NCBI GenBank assembly: GCA_030345135.1
Contig: CP128386.1
Coordinates: 215,029 to 279,028 of the forward strand
Direction of reading: 5' to 3'
Length of the DNA: 64,000 bases
From: Chitinophagaceae bacterium DXS
GTDB lineage: Bacteria; Bacteroidota; Bacteroidia; Chitinophagales; Chitinophagaceae
The translations under genes were made by a program, and so were the position numbers. The notes under the pieces are model-generated. The model was given only the letters and a program-made list of their open reading frames with translations. It had not been told where the DNA came from and did not search any database. Position 1 is the stretch's first letter. Each line of letters starts with the position of its first letter. Positions 25,049 to 34,082 of this stretch are shown here, one piece after another.

Positions 25049-25250
25049 AGTTGTACGTTATAAGTTTTACGTTGTACGTTATTGGGCGTACAATCTGATA
25101 CGAATCAATTAAGCTTTCACACAGACTAAAACGGGCTGGCAAGTTGTACGTTTTACGTTATAAGTTTTACGTTGATCGTAGCGAATGTTTAGTTACGAAC
25201 CCTAAAATTAGACCTCCAACGTATAACGTAAAACGTACAACTTATAACTA
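25049..25250. repeat. Degenerate-word repeat, GTTGTACGTTATAAG type
   Basis: Two arms in the same orientation (25049-25089 and 25141-25180) are built from the words GTTGTACGTTATAAG and TTTTACGTTG. One inverted arm (25214-25250) with AACGTATAACGTAAAACGTA runs into the stop codon of the convergent L,D-transpeptidase gene. The layout is the same as at 23016-23294, but the words are different. Confidence 0.7.
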
Positions 25251-25760
25251 TCTCCTAATGGTAACCATTGTTCCAACGGGCACCATATTAAAGAGCTCAT
25301 CTACATCTTTGTTTCTCATACTAATGCAGCCCCACGTCCAGTTTTGATAACTATCTACTGCAAAATCTTCTCTCGGCCACGTGCCATGTATACCGATTCC
25401 TCCGCCAATTTTTGCATTGGCCGGTATAACGCCCGCCGCTTTGCGTTGATTAAATTTGATCAGGCTTTCCTGGTTTGGATAATCGAGCATCATAAACTTG
25501 TGCCATTTTTCATGTACACGTTTATTGATGATATAAAAAGTTCCTTCTGGTGTTCTTCTGTCACCTTCCACAAATTTGTCACCTAAATCCTTGCTTCCAA
25601 AAACAACAGGATAGGTAACCAGCCAGCCTTTCTGATCATACACACTTAATTCGTAATCACTTTTATCAATGATGATGTAATACGGGTTAAACTTTAGAAA
25701 AGATGTTGAAATCAGCAGCACTGTAATCAATACACCAGTAACAGAAATTCTCCTCAACAT
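25248..25760 (-). CDS. L,D-transpeptidase (YkuD domain)
   Basis: A protein of about 170 residues with an N-terminal signal or anchor helix (about residues 5-22) and a YkuD catalytic domain. The GIGIHGTW segment and the cysteine in NWTWGCISMRN carry the active-site His and Cys. These enzymes make 3-3 peptidoglycan cross-links or attach proteins to the wall. The ATG at 25760 starts directly at the helix; the longer frame to 25934 runs through repeat DNA and is not favoured. Confidence 0.85.
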   Translation of the reverse strand: MLRRISVTGVLITVLLISTSFLKFNPYYIIIDKSDYELSVYDQKGWLVTYPVVFGSKDLGDKFVEGDRRTPEGTFYIINKRVHEKWHKFMMLDYPNQESLIKFNQRKAAGVIPANAKIGGGIGIHGTWPREDFAVDSYQNWTWGCISMRNKDVDELFNMVPVGTMVTIRR

Positions 25761-25817
25761 GCAAACCTGTTTTGCATTAGAACGAAGAAATAAGTGAAAA
25801 TTGTATGTGAGGGAAAG

Positions 25818-25931
25818 GAAAAGTAAAAAGTCAAAAGTAAAAACTATGCAGTTCAAATCTTTGATCTGTAAATGACCGGTATGCAGACCGCACCTAATGT
25901 TTTGAATTTTTGCTTTTGAATTTTGACTTGG
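25818..25931. repeat. Degenerate-word inverted repeat, AAAAGTCAAAAGTA type
   Basis: AAAAGTAAAAAGTCAAAAGT (from 25819) is answered by TTTTGCTTTTGAATTTTGAC (ending near 25929), about 55 bases apart. The arms are imperfect and internally repetitive, and the right arm ends within 10 bases of the stop codon of the outer membrane protein gene. It is the same style of element as at 23.0, 25.1 and 45.4 kb. Confidence 0.55.
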
Positions 25932-25936
25932 CACTA

Positions 25937-26830
25937 CTACCAGTTGCTAAACCGTATGCCCACTATGTAAGGGTATTGTTCAAGTGTTCTCTCGTGCAAG
26001 GGGTTAATGCTATAGCTGCCATAAAGTCTTACAGGTCCCATGCCCAGCTCACCTACATAAGCAAACCGCCAGTTGTTAAGACCTATATCGCCCTTTATTT
26101 TTTGCTTGCCTCTTTCATCGCTGATCTGTTTGTTACGGCTGTTATACAGGTAACCTGCACTTACTCCAAAGCTTATGCTAAGGCCATTTCTGCGGTCAGG
26201 CATGGTGTTAATGTTCACCATCATTGGAACTGTGATATAGTCGGCGGCCAGTTTGTTTTTAGAGAATAAAATAGTATCTCGGATTATATGTGGCGGATTG
26301 CGCAGATAGGATACATTGGTCTCGTAGCGGAAATTATACATGTTAATACCCAAACCATATTTCAGGTTGATAATGCCTTTATATACATTCAGCTTTTGCA
26401 TAAAAAGCCAGATGTTTACGTTGGACGATTTTACAGTTCGAAGGTTAAAATCATCCTTTGTATATGGCTTGTTGGTTACGCCGGGTGTTTGCTGCAGGTA
26501 TGTATCCGATGGACTGATGGCAGAGTAGTTTGTCTTGTCATTCCAGTTATTGAAGCCGAGATCGAAAATAAGCCAGTTGGTGCTTATAATGCTCCTGCGA
26601 CTTTTTTTGTACGATGATGGTGTAGAACTGCTGCCAATCGTAATATCGAACGAGTTGCCGCTTGTGTCAGTTGGCGGGGAAGGCTCGCTATAAGCTTCCT
26701 TTTTGTCTTTCTTTATTATTATAAAGTTTCCAACACGGATTGTATCAGTCTTTTTGGTTGTACTGTCTGTCTGCGCAAAGCCTGACTGTGCCAGTAACAT
26801 GGCTGCTGCAATGAATACAAATTTGTTCAT
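25937..26830 (-). CDS. Outer membrane beta-barrel protein
   Basis: A 297-residue exported protein with a signal peptide (MNKFVFIAAAMLLAQSGFAQ). A polar linker follows (about residues 20-75), then a beta-rich region (about 78-297) with alternating aromatic strands, ending in IVGIRFSNW, a typical barrel C-terminus. It is the third gene after an ECF sigma factor and anti-sigma factor, so it may be a target or sensor of that system. No enzymatic motif is seen. Confidence 0.7.
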   Translation of the reverse strand: MNKFVFIAAAMLLAQSGFAQTDSTTKKTDTIRVGNFIIIKKDKKEAYSEPSPPTDTSGNSFDITIGSSSTPSSYKKSRRSIISTNWLIFDLGFNNWNDKTNYSAISPSDTYLQQTPGVTNKPYTKDDFNLRTVKSSNVNIWLFMQKLNVYKGIINLKYGLGINMYNFRYETNVSYLRNPPHIIRDTILFSKNKLAADYITVPMMVNINTMPDRRNGLSISFGVSAGYLYNSRNKQISDERGKQKIKGDIGLNNWRFAYVGELGMGPVRLYGSYSINPLHERTLEQYPYIVGIRFSNW

Positions 26831-26848
26831 GGCCGTAGATTTGATCGT

Positions 26849-27946
26849 TTATTTGGTTTCCTTTTCTATTTCAAAATTGGCAATCTGCAGCTTGCCATCG
26901 CTATCCTCATCCTGGGGTTTATTAAATAGGCGGGATGCTTTCTTAAAAAAGCCTTTTATCTTGGTTTTGTTGAGTTGCATAGATCCTACATAAACAGTGC
27001 GTGTGTTTGCGTCATCTGTATCCAGTTCTTTATAAACTATCGGTTCATCTGTCGGCAAAGATGCAGTTACTGCCTTAACGGGCGCTGCATCTTTATTGAC
27101 GATCAGCTCCGGTTGTTGAGTTTCTGCTGGCTTATTATGTGCAATAACAGGCTCATCATTCACATTATTATTAGCAGTTTGCGATCTATAAGGTTCATTC
27201 GAAGCCGTTTGCTCCTGTTTAACCTCCGGAGCTTGCTTTATCCTGTTTATGTTCTCTTCTGTATTTCTCTTAGCCGTACTTTGGTTATCTGTTGGTGAAG
27301 CAGTTTGTGCAACTTCATCCTTTTTAGTACCCTCGTTCTGCAATTCTTTTATTGTGCCGGGTTGTTTAATTGGTTGAGTTTCTTCTTTGGGGGCAACCCG
27401 GGGCTGAACTTTTGTTATGTCATGATTGGTTAAAGAAGTATCTTTTTTACCAACTACCATCCATATTCCGGCGCAGGCTATCAGAATGGCTGCTGCAGCT
27501 GCTATACGCAGGAATGTAATGGGTATTACTCTTTTCTTTGAATGCCTGTATAACTTCTCTTTATGTTCAAATACAATTTCTTCCGGTTCCAGAACTACTT
27601 TTTGTAACAGGCTGAATTGCGCTTGTAATTGTGGATTTTGCAATACAAACTTTTCTACCGATTTCTTATCAGCTTCGTCAAGTTCATTGTCAACGTAAGA
27701 GAGCATGTACTCTTCATAGTTGCTCGCGTTTATGCCTTTGTTTGTTACATCCAGGAGAGATTGTTTGTCGTGGAATTTAATGTCCTCGTCAGGGTGCAGG
27801 CAGGCCTGCTGTAAAAGAGAAAGCTCATTAGCAAGATCTGGGTTCTGCTGAACAAACCATTCCACTTCCATGCGTTGATGAATACTGAGTTCATCGTCGA
27901 TGTACATCAGAAAATACTCTTCATAATTTTGCCTGTTGATAGACAT
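26849..27946 (-). CDS. Anti-sigma factor-like membrane protein with duplicated N-terminal module
   Basis: A 365-residue protein. Two tandem copies of a module of about 60 residues (NYEEYFLMYIDDEL... and NYEEYMLSYVDNEL..., about residues 7-65 and 74-130) precede a membrane helix (about 143-165). A long polar extracytoplasmic tail rich in Q, N, E and T follows. The module resembles the sigma-binding part of anti-sigma factors without zinc ligands. It follows the ECF sigma gene directly. The ATG at 27946 is preferred to the frame start at 27970. Confidence 0.68.
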   Translation of the reverse strand: MSINRQNYEEYFLMYIDDELSIHQRMEVEWFVQQNPDLANELSLLQQACLHPDEDIKFHDKQSLLDVTNKGINASNYEEYMLSYVDNELDEADKKSVEKFVLQNPQLQAQFSLLQKVVLEPEEIVFEHKEKLYRHSKKRVIPITFLRIAAAAAILIACAGIWMVVGKKDTSLTNHDITKVQPRVAPKEETQPIKQPGTIKELQNEGTKKDEVAQTASPTDNQSTAKRNTEENINRIKQAPEVKQEQTASNEPYRSQTANNNVNDEPVIAHNKPAETQQPELIVNKDAAPVKAVTASLPTDEPIVYKELDTDDANTRTVYVGSMQLNKTKIKGFFKKASRLFNKPQDEDSDGKLQIANFEIEKETK

Positions 27947-28020
27947 AGTTACTCCTGTTTCCAGTTTCAAATTTAAAAACCTTTACAACAATCGCACGCC
28001 GTTGTGCAAAAATGCGACGA

Positions 28021-28506
28021 TTACATTACATTTTCCGGGCTCACCAAATAATTTCTCAGCGTTATTCTTGCCCTGTGAAGGTACACCTTCACCTGGCTGG
28101 CATTCAAACCGGTTATATGCCCTATTTCTTCATAGCTGTATCCTTCATAATCTTTCAGCATAACCAGGCTTTTTTGTGTGTCATTCAGCTTGTTTAACGC
28201 TTCACGTAATGTCTTCTTTACATCATGTGCGGGCGACTGGTGCGCCCTGGCATCGGATTGAACCTCATCTTTTAACTGAACCCTTTTCACTTTGCGAATG
28301 TGATCGATCATTTGGTTGTACGCAACAGTAAAAAGGTAAGATTTGGATTTGGCAGCGTCAACTGCCTCAATATTCCGCCAAAGCTTTTCGAAGGCAGTCT
28401 GAACAATATCCCGTGCGTCTTCCTCATGCCTTAAATTTTTCACTATAAAACGAAAAACATTATCTGCATAAAGGTTAACACATTCGTTATATTCTTTTTC
28501 TGTCAT
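28021..28506 (-). CDS. ECF-type RNA polymerase sigma factor
   Basis: A 161-residue sigma-70 family protein. Region 2 spans about residues 5-75 (DNVFRFIVKNLRHEEDARDIVQTAFEKLW and SYLFTVAYNQMIDHIRK), and region 4 about 98-152 (YEGYSYEEIGHITGLNASQVKVYLHRARITLR). It heads a three-gene minus-strand unit with an anti-sigma factor and an outer membrane barrel protein, so it probably senses an envelope signal. Its target promoters cannot be read from this window. Confidence 0.92.
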   Translation of the reverse strand: MTEKEYNECVNLYADNVFRFIVKNLRHEEDARDIVQTAFEKLWRNIEAVDAAKSKSYLFTVAYNQMIDHIRKVKRVQLKDEVQSDARAHQSPAHDVKKTLREALNKLNDTQKSLVMLKDYEGYSYEEIGHITGLNASQVKVYLHRARITLRNYLVSPENVM

Positions 28507-28589
28507 AAACGGTTTAATTCAGATTGATTGCCTTTCGTGATTGTTGTACGTAACAGCGAAGTAAATGTTACATAACAGGCGAAAATTTT

Positions 28590-28805
28590 TTACCGCAGGG
28601 TAGTTTTTATGGGGAACAGGCTTTCATGAAAAAGAAAATTGCCGTAATTGGAATCGCTGGAGTTAGCGCTTTCTCCATTGCAGTTCTCCTGCAAAAGCTG
28701 CGCATTGCTGGCCCGGGAAGTATAGATGTATGACAGCAAAAGCCAGGAAAGGATGAATATTGCAGTCATAACAAATAAGGGTAATATATTGATTGAGTAT
28801 TTCAC
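28590..28805 (-). CDS. Possible small membrane protein
   Basis: A 71-residue ORF with one hydrophobic segment (about residues 5-27, ILPLFVMTAIFILSWLLLSYI) and a polar tail. No family is recognised. It is upstream of the ECF sigma gene in the same direction, separated by about 80 bases. The single clean helix and a length above chance support it, but the start has no supporting signal. Confidence 0.38.
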   Translation of the reverse strand: MKYSINILPLFVMTAIFILSWLLLSYIYTSRASNAQLLQENCNGESANSSDSNYGNFLFHESLFPIKTTLR

Positions 28806-29179
28806 ATTAGGAAGATTTGGTTCTACGAAGATAATCGTATATCTGAATTAAAACAACATTTTTTCCGCGATAATATCCATTTCACAAATCATTAACTTGA
28901 ACGTTGAAGACTGTTTTTTGTTACAGGGCCTTTCTTAAAATGTTGAGTTTATTTCGCCGGGAGTTTAAACGTTAATGCTGTAGGATTGTTGTGTAATGGA
29001 TTGTTAATTCGATTTTCCAGGTACGATTTACATGCCTACCCGTATGAATCCATTCAGGCGGGTACGAAGTACCTTACTCGGAGCGGGTGTATTTTTATTC
29101 AACTACGTAAATAACAATCTTGTTTTTATATTGTGATAATATATGTCTGAATTTAATATAACCTGTAAAGACAAAATGC
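28806..29179. other. Intergenic region with one dispersed repeat copy
   Basis: No convincing ORF, tRNA or terminator is seen in this 374-base stretch. It contains a 52-base repeat (29023-29074) whose relative lies at 51944-51996. The rest is AT-rich and without clear structure. Confidence 0.5.
29023..29074. repeat. Dispersed repeat, copy 1
   Basis: A 52-base sequence including ACGATTTAC, GCCTACCCG, CATTCAGGCGG and TACGAAGTACCT aligns with 51944-51996 with only scattered changes. Both copies are intergenic. Each ends in the small dyad GTAC-GAA-GTAC (GGTACGAAGTACC in copy 1). Confidence 0.7.
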
Positions 29180-29983
29180 TTACTGCAGGAAAGTAATAAC
29201 TGCATTTGAAAACTCTTTCGTTTTTGATGCACCGCCATGATCTCCCGGAACCTTCACATATTTACTTCCCGGTATCATTGCTGCAAGATCAGGTGCAGCA
29301 CCGTTATCCTCATCCTTATCTCCGCACACTAAAAGAACCGGTTTGCTTATTGTTCCCAGTTGTTTGGGTGTTGTAAACGGCTGCCATTTTTGTTGAAGAG
29401 CAAGTGCTGTTTGATCAAGTCCTGATTGCTGTACGTTTTTTACCACTGCAGCGAGCTGAGGCACATCTTTACCACTAAGTGCTTCATAGAACATGATCCT
29501 TCTGGGCCATGCACTATCAGTAAAGCCAGTGCCCATTCCACCCATCACTGCTTTTTGAACATTCTTGTCAAGCATTAATAATCTCGATACAATAATTGAA
29601 CCTCTTGAATAACCCACTGCATAATAGTCATTGACATGCAGATAATGCAACAGACCAATGATGTCTTTGGCTTCAGCATCATTACTATATCCCTCATCAG
29701 TGTGCGGTTTCCCGGATTTGCCATTGCCGCGCAGATCAAGCAGTATAACTTTATATCCTGAAGATATAAGATCTGTATATAACTGGCTTTTTTTCCATGA
29801 TTCGCCTTTCCCCATAAAGCCATGAACCAATACAACGGGTTTGCCCGCTCCGGACGTTTCATAGTAAATGGGCGTATTATCAAACGATTTGTAAAACCCG
29901 GAATCAGTTACTGGTGCAGTAGCTTTCTGTGCGTGGATCGAACAGGTAATAAACAATGCAAGTATGCAAAAAATATTTTTCAT
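29180..29983 (-). CDS. Alpha/beta hydrolase, exported
   Basis: A 267-residue alpha/beta-hydrolase fold protein with a signal peptide (MKNIFCILALFITCSIHAQ). The oxyanion region is VLVHGFMGKGESW, the nucleophile elbow is GYSRGS (Ser), an acid candidate lies in LVCGDKDEDNG, and the terminal histidine is in VPGDHGG. The substrate is not predictable. It lies 34 bases after another serine hydrolase gene in the same direction, so the two probably form an operon. Confidence 0.8.
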   Translation of the reverse strand: MKNIFCILALFITCSIHAQKATAPVTDSGFYKSFDNTPIYYETSGAGKPVVLVHGFMGKGESWKKSQLYTDLISSGYKVILLDLRGNGKSGKPHTDEGYSNDAEAKDIIGLLHYLHVNDYYAVGYSRGSIIVSRLLMLDKNVQKAVMGGMGTGFTDSAWPRRIMFYEALSGKDVPQLAAVVKNVQQSGLDQTALALQQKWQPFTTPKQLGTISKPVLLVCGDKDEDNGAAPDLAAMIPGSKYVKVPGDHGGASKTKEFSNAVITFLQ

Positions 29984-30017
29984 CGTAAGTAAGTTCGGTT
30001 TGTGAAATGCTGGTAAT

Positions 30018-31292
30018 TTATTTTAGAGCCTGGTACACAACATTCCTGAATTTTTTTACAAATTCGCCATACTGCGCAAAGGGCTGTATGTTGGTATAAA
30101 CTAGTAGAATCAAGTCTTCCTTCGTATCGATGGTATACTCACTGCAATACATTCCTCCCCATGTTAAAGATCCGGGCGAGGCGTTGTCTCCATAGTGCGA
30201 TTCAGCTGTAATAATCTGCAGGCCCAAACCAAATTTATCTTTTCTGTCCCACACTTCAAGATCACCTATCTGATTCTTTTCCATCATTTCAACAGTCTTT
30301 CTTCCTAAAATTTGGGCATGATTAAAGCTGCCTTTGTTTAGAATCATCTGGCACAGGTTCGCGTAATCTCTAATGGTACTTACGATTCCCGCGCCGCCAG
30401 AAAAATATGTTCTGGCACCGGAAATAGAAAAGTTGCGGTAATCATTATTCGAATTCACTGTCAACTTATCGGCAGGGTTGTTTTTGCTGTACAGCTCAAC
30501 GAGCCTGCGGGCTTTATTCTCAGGTAAATAGAAGTATGTATCATTCATGCCAAGCGGCTGCAATACTTTTTCTTTGAGAAAAACATCAAGTGGTTGTTTG
30601 CTTAATACTTCAATCAAATATCCGAGCACATCTGTATTGAGACCATAAACAAACTTTTCTCCCGGATCTGCAATTAAAGGACGGGCCGCAATCTTTTTTA
30701 CAACTTCAGCCAGCACATCTGGTTTGGTAGAACCGAAATAGGGAATGCTGTTGAATGGGTCCAGTTTTTGCAATGGATGGTCATACGGAATACCTGCGGT
30801 ATGCGAAAGTAAATGGCGTATCGTTATTTCCGAAGCAGCAGGCCTGGTTTCGTATTTGCCTGTTGCGGTATCGTAACTCACCAACACTTTTGGCTGGCGG
30901 AATTCTGGAATGTATTTGCTGATCGGATCATCCAGTACAAATTTGCCTTGTTCAAACAACGTCAATAGTCCCACCGTTACCACAAGTTTTGTTTGCGAGG
31001 CGATGCGGTAAATGTCATCCGTTTTGGCAGGCGTTTTCTTTTCCAGGCTGCTGTATCCGTATGCTTTATACTGAACTATTTTACCTTTTCGTGCGACAAA
31101 AGTAATTGCATTGGGAGCTATGCCTGCGTCAACGAAATATTGCATTAATGAATCAATCCTGCGCAGCCTGCTTTCTGAAAAACCATCCTGTTCGGGATTT
31201 GTTGACTGCGAAAATTGTTGAGGTGCTTCGTTCTGACTGAATGCAACTAGCGCAGCCAATACTAACGAGAAAAGCAAAGCAAGTTGTTTCAT
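30018..31292 (-). CDS. Beta-lactamase-family serine hydrolase (class C/esterase type), exported
   Basis: A 424-residue protein with a signal peptide (about 1-19, ending in AFS). The active-site SQTK (SxxK, in YRIASQTKLV) and the YGLN (YxN) motif identify the serine beta-lactamase/D-aminopeptidase-like family. A GGAGIVST segment lies farther on. Members are mostly esterases or peptidases, not antibiotic-degrading enzymes. It is upstream of and probably co-transcribed with the alpha/beta hydrolase gene. Confidence 0.82.
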   Translation of the reverse strand: MKQLALLFSLVLAALVAFSQNEAPQQFSQSTNPEQDGFSESRLRRIDSLMQYFVDAGIAPNAITFVARKGKIVQYKAYGYSSLEKKTPAKTDDIYRIASQTKLVVTVGLLTLFEQGKFVLDDPISKYIPEFRQPKVLVSYDTATGKYETRPAASEITIRHLLSHTAGIPYDHPLQKLDPFNSIPYFGSTKPDVLAEVVKKIAARPLIADPGEKFVYGLNTDVLGYLIEVLSKQPLDVFLKEKVLQPLGMNDTYFYLPENKARRLVELYSKNNPADKLTVNSNNDYRNFSISGARTYFSGGAGIVSTIRDYANLCQMILNKGSFNHAQILGRKTVEMMEKNQIGDLEVWDRKDKFGLGLQIITAESHYGDNASPGSLTWGGMYCSEYTIDTKEDLILLVYTNIQPFAQYGEFVKKFRNVVYQALK

Positions 31293-31408
31293 GGTTAAGT
31301 AGCAGTTATTGGTTATTTAAGATAGTAAGAAATCGTATTGCTACAAAACGACCAGGGAATATAGTTGACAAAATGGTAGCAGACACTGAAAAATGGCCGC
31401 AGGAAGAA

Positions 31409-31440
31409 TAAAAAAAGGAGCGTTAAGCTCCTTCTTTTAT
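31409..31440 (-). terminator. Terminator of the RND transporter gene
   Basis: On the minus strand, an AAGGAGC/GCTCCTT stem with a 5-base loop is followed by seven T residues, 14 bases after the stop codon. Confidence 0.82.
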
Positions 31441-31452
31441 TCAGTTTATCGA

Positions 31453-33807
31453 TTACAATCTTTCTAAGGCAGGCTTTTCTTTATCCGGTTGTTTTTTGGA
31501 TAAAGAGTTTATCAGTACCGGTAACAACACGAGGTTGGTAAATGTTCCGGTTACCAACGTGAGTGATGTAAGCCATCCTAATGTTTTAGTGCCTCCAAAG
31601 CTGCTAAAGCAAAAGATCACGAAACCTGCAATCAACACCAGTGAGGTATAAATAATACTCACGCCTGTATGGTGAATGGTTTGAACGAGCGTTTGCTTTA
31701 CATGATTGTGATGTAACGGCAATTCCTGTTTATAATTGACCAGGAACCGTATCGTGACGTCGATAGCAATTCCTAATGCCACGCTGAATACAAGCACAGT
31801 CGATGGTTTTAATGCAATCTCAGTCCAACCCATTACGCCCGCCGTTACCAGCAATGGAATAACATTTGGAATTAAAGAGCAAAGCAATATTCTGAAAGAA
31901 CGGAACAGGTAAAGCATACATAAAGCAATCAACAGGAATGCCCAGAAAATACTTTCTTTAAGGCCATTGATAATAAACGCAGATCCTTCTAAAAAAGTAA
32001 CAGTGCTTCCGGTAAAAGTTACTTTGTAGTGAGCCGTATCAAATACCTTGTTAGCCTCTTGCTGAAAGTCATTTAATAATGCCGGAAGTTTTGCACTACC
32101 AATATCTTTCATATTTACACTTATTCTCGCCATTTGTTTCGAGCTGTCCATAAAAGTGTTCAGCAGTTTCGAGAAGCCGTTGTTTTTAGCGGCAGTGTCT
32201 TTGCTGCCTGACCCTTTAAGATATTTAGCCATTAAAGGAATATCAAACTCCGTCGGCGTAACATAATTGGTACTATCACCATCATAGTACCCCTGTTTAG
32301 CAAATTTTAAACCTTCCACGAACGAAAGTGGCTTTGCTGTTTCAGGCCTTTCTGCTACATAACGCGAGAACTCATCAATCTTTTCAATTGGTGAAAGCGA
32401 TTTTGTAAGACCGTTTTTCTTTTTTGTGTCAACCACAATTTCAAGCGGCATAACACCATCAAAATTGCCTTCAAACCATTTCAGGTCTGTATAGATCTTA
32501 TCGTTCTTGGGAAGGTCATCTACAATAAAACCTTCGCTTTTGATCCGTAGTATTCCAATTACCGCAATAGCAGTGATAATAAAAGAAATACCATACACCC
32601 ATTTGCCGTGCTTAAATGCCCAGCGCTCAATGGTAAATAGTTGTCTTTGCAGAAACGCGTTGTCAAGATATTTTATATGGCGTTTTTTAGGCACCGACAA
32701 ATAGCTTAGAACACTTGGGATGAATATCAACGAAATGATGAACAGTGCCATAATGTTTATGCCTGATACCACACCAAATTCTTTCAACAGATCGCTTTTG
32801 GTAAAAGCAAAAACAGCAAAACCAATAGCGGCTGCGATATTGCAGAATAATGTAACAATACCCATGCGTCCGACCATTGTGACCAGCGCTTTTTCTTTAT
32901 TGCCGGTCTCCTTGTAAGCCGAGTGATATTTATTCAGGAAATATATGCAATTGGGAATGCCGATTACAACTACCAATGGGGGAATTAGCGCTGTTAGCAA
33001 TGTTATTTTGTAACCACACATAACCATTGTTGCAAGGCTCCAGACAACACCCATTCCCACAACTAAAAGGCTCATTATTGTGGCGCTAACAGACCTGAAG
33101 AAAATTATTAAAGTAACAGCAGATAAAACAAGCGAACCAATAAGGAACCATCTCATCTCTGCTGCAATGCGGTCCGCTACCACTGTTCTGATAAAAGGCA
33201 ACCCGCTTACATGTATTTGTCCACCTGCGGTCTGCTCAAATATTTTAACTTTTGCAATAATGTCATTTACGAGTATTGTCCGGTATTTGCTGTTTGCCAA
33301 CTCTTTGTTCAGGCGAACACCCATCAGGTATGCATGTGTTTGGCGATTATACATGCGCGTGTCATAAAATGGAAGGTTTTCAAATACGGCCTTGTCGCTG
33401 TCCAGAAGAGCCTGGTCTGTATAGGGATAATTAAAGATTCTTTTGGGCACCAACTTTTCAGATGTGTCTTTTACCAGGTTAAGTGCTTCAGGGATACTGA
33501 TGATTTCTTCAACACCCTTAACTGTTTTCAGTTCTTTATGCAACTTGCCGTATGCATTGAACACTTTTGTTGTATAAAAGTTTCCGGATTCAAGTCCAAG
33601 AACAAGTGTGCTGCCGTCGTCGCCGAATTTATTTCTGAATTGCTGGTATTCCTGGTATTTGATATTGTCGGTGGGAATGGCTCTTGTAAATTCATAACTC
33701 AACTGCACTTTTGATGCTTTAAATGCCATGAATGCTGTAATTCCCGCTAATACTACCAATAACGCAAGTCGATAACGTAAAATAAACCTGCCTAAACTAT
33801 ACCACAT
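31453..33807 (-). CDS. RND-superfamily transporter (MMPL/HAE3-like)
   Basis: A 784-residue membrane protein made of two similar halves. Each half has one helix, a large extracytoplasmic domain (about residues 35-210 and 420-620) and a block of five helices (about 215-370 and 625-760). The length and lack of a third periplasmic subdomain fit the HAE3/MMPL group of hydrophobic-compound exporters, not AcrB. No adaptor or outer membrane channel gene is adjacent. Substrate candidates are lipids or hopanoid-like molecules, by family only. Confidence 0.82.
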   Translation of the reverse strand: MWYSLGRFILRYRLALLVVLAGITAFMAFKASKVQLSYEFTRAIPTDNIKYQEYQQFRNKFGDDGSTLVLGLESGNFYTTKVFNAYGKLHKELKTVKGVEEIISIPEALNLVKDTSEKLVPKRIFNYPYTDQALLDSDKAVFENLPFYDTRMYNRQTHAYLMGVRLNKELANSKYRTILVNDIIAKVKIFEQTAGGQIHVSGLPFIRTVVADRIAAEMRWFLIGSLVLSAVTLIIFFRSVSATIMSLLVVGMGVVWSLATMVMCGYKITLLTALIPPLVVVIGIPNCIYFLNKYHSAYKETGNKEKALVTMVGRMGIVTLFCNIAAAIGFAVFAFTKSDLLKEFGVVSGINIMALFIISLIFIPSVLSYLSVPKKRHIKYLDNAFLQRQLFTIERWAFKHGKWVYGISFIITAIAVIGILRIKSEGFIVDDLPKNDKIYTDLKWFEGNFDGVMPLEIVVDTKKKNGLTKSLSPIEKIDEFSRYVAERPETAKPLSFVEGLKFAKQGYYDGDSTNYVTPTEFDIPLMAKYLKGSGSKDTAAKNNGFSKLLNTFMDSSKQMARISVNMKDIGSAKLPALLNDFQQEANKVFDTAHYKVTFTGSTVTFLEGSAFIINGLKESIFWAFLLIALCMLYLFRSFRILLCSLIPNVIPLLVTAGVMGWTEIALKPSTVLVFSVALGIAIDVTIRFLVNYKQELPLHHNHVKQTLVQTIHHTGVSIIYTSLVLIAGFVIFCFSSFGGTKTLGWLTSLTLVTGTFTNLVLLPVLINSLSKKQPDKEKPALERL

Positions 33808-34059
33808 GTGCTAAATAGGTTATATGAAGAATGGCACAAAGAAAAGAATTATTGGCGAATGTGCTATCGGTTAAGGGGGCGGAGGGCCCTGCCGGAGTCC
33901 AAAAAATTCCCGGCATTTTAAAATGCTGATGGATATTAGGTGGATGACGGCTTTTTTTCAGTGTTTCGTTACCGATTCGGGGTAGTATGCAGCGCCTTTT
34001 CTTTTGAAAAAGAATGTTTTAACAAAATAAAAAGTTGGATGCATCAGTTTTATGTATTT

Positions 34060-34076
34060 ACTTTGAATCACAAAGT
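34060..34076. promoter_or_regulatory. ACTTTG-N5-CAAAGT operator, copy 1, with promoter
   Basis: The inverted repeat ACTTTGAATCACAAAGT overlaps a near-consensus -7 element (TTACTTTG, 34058-34065) preceded by TTG at 34035-34037 with 20-base spacing. The same dyad, followed in both cases by GCTTTTA, stands before creD at 35120-35136. Its place on the promoter suggests repression. Confidence 0.68.
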
Positions 34077-34082
34077 GCTTTT

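Noticed and set aside
25910..26269. 119-residue plus-strand ORF over the outer membrane protein gene
   Set aside because: It is the shadow of a well-supported minus-strand gene with signal peptide and operon context.
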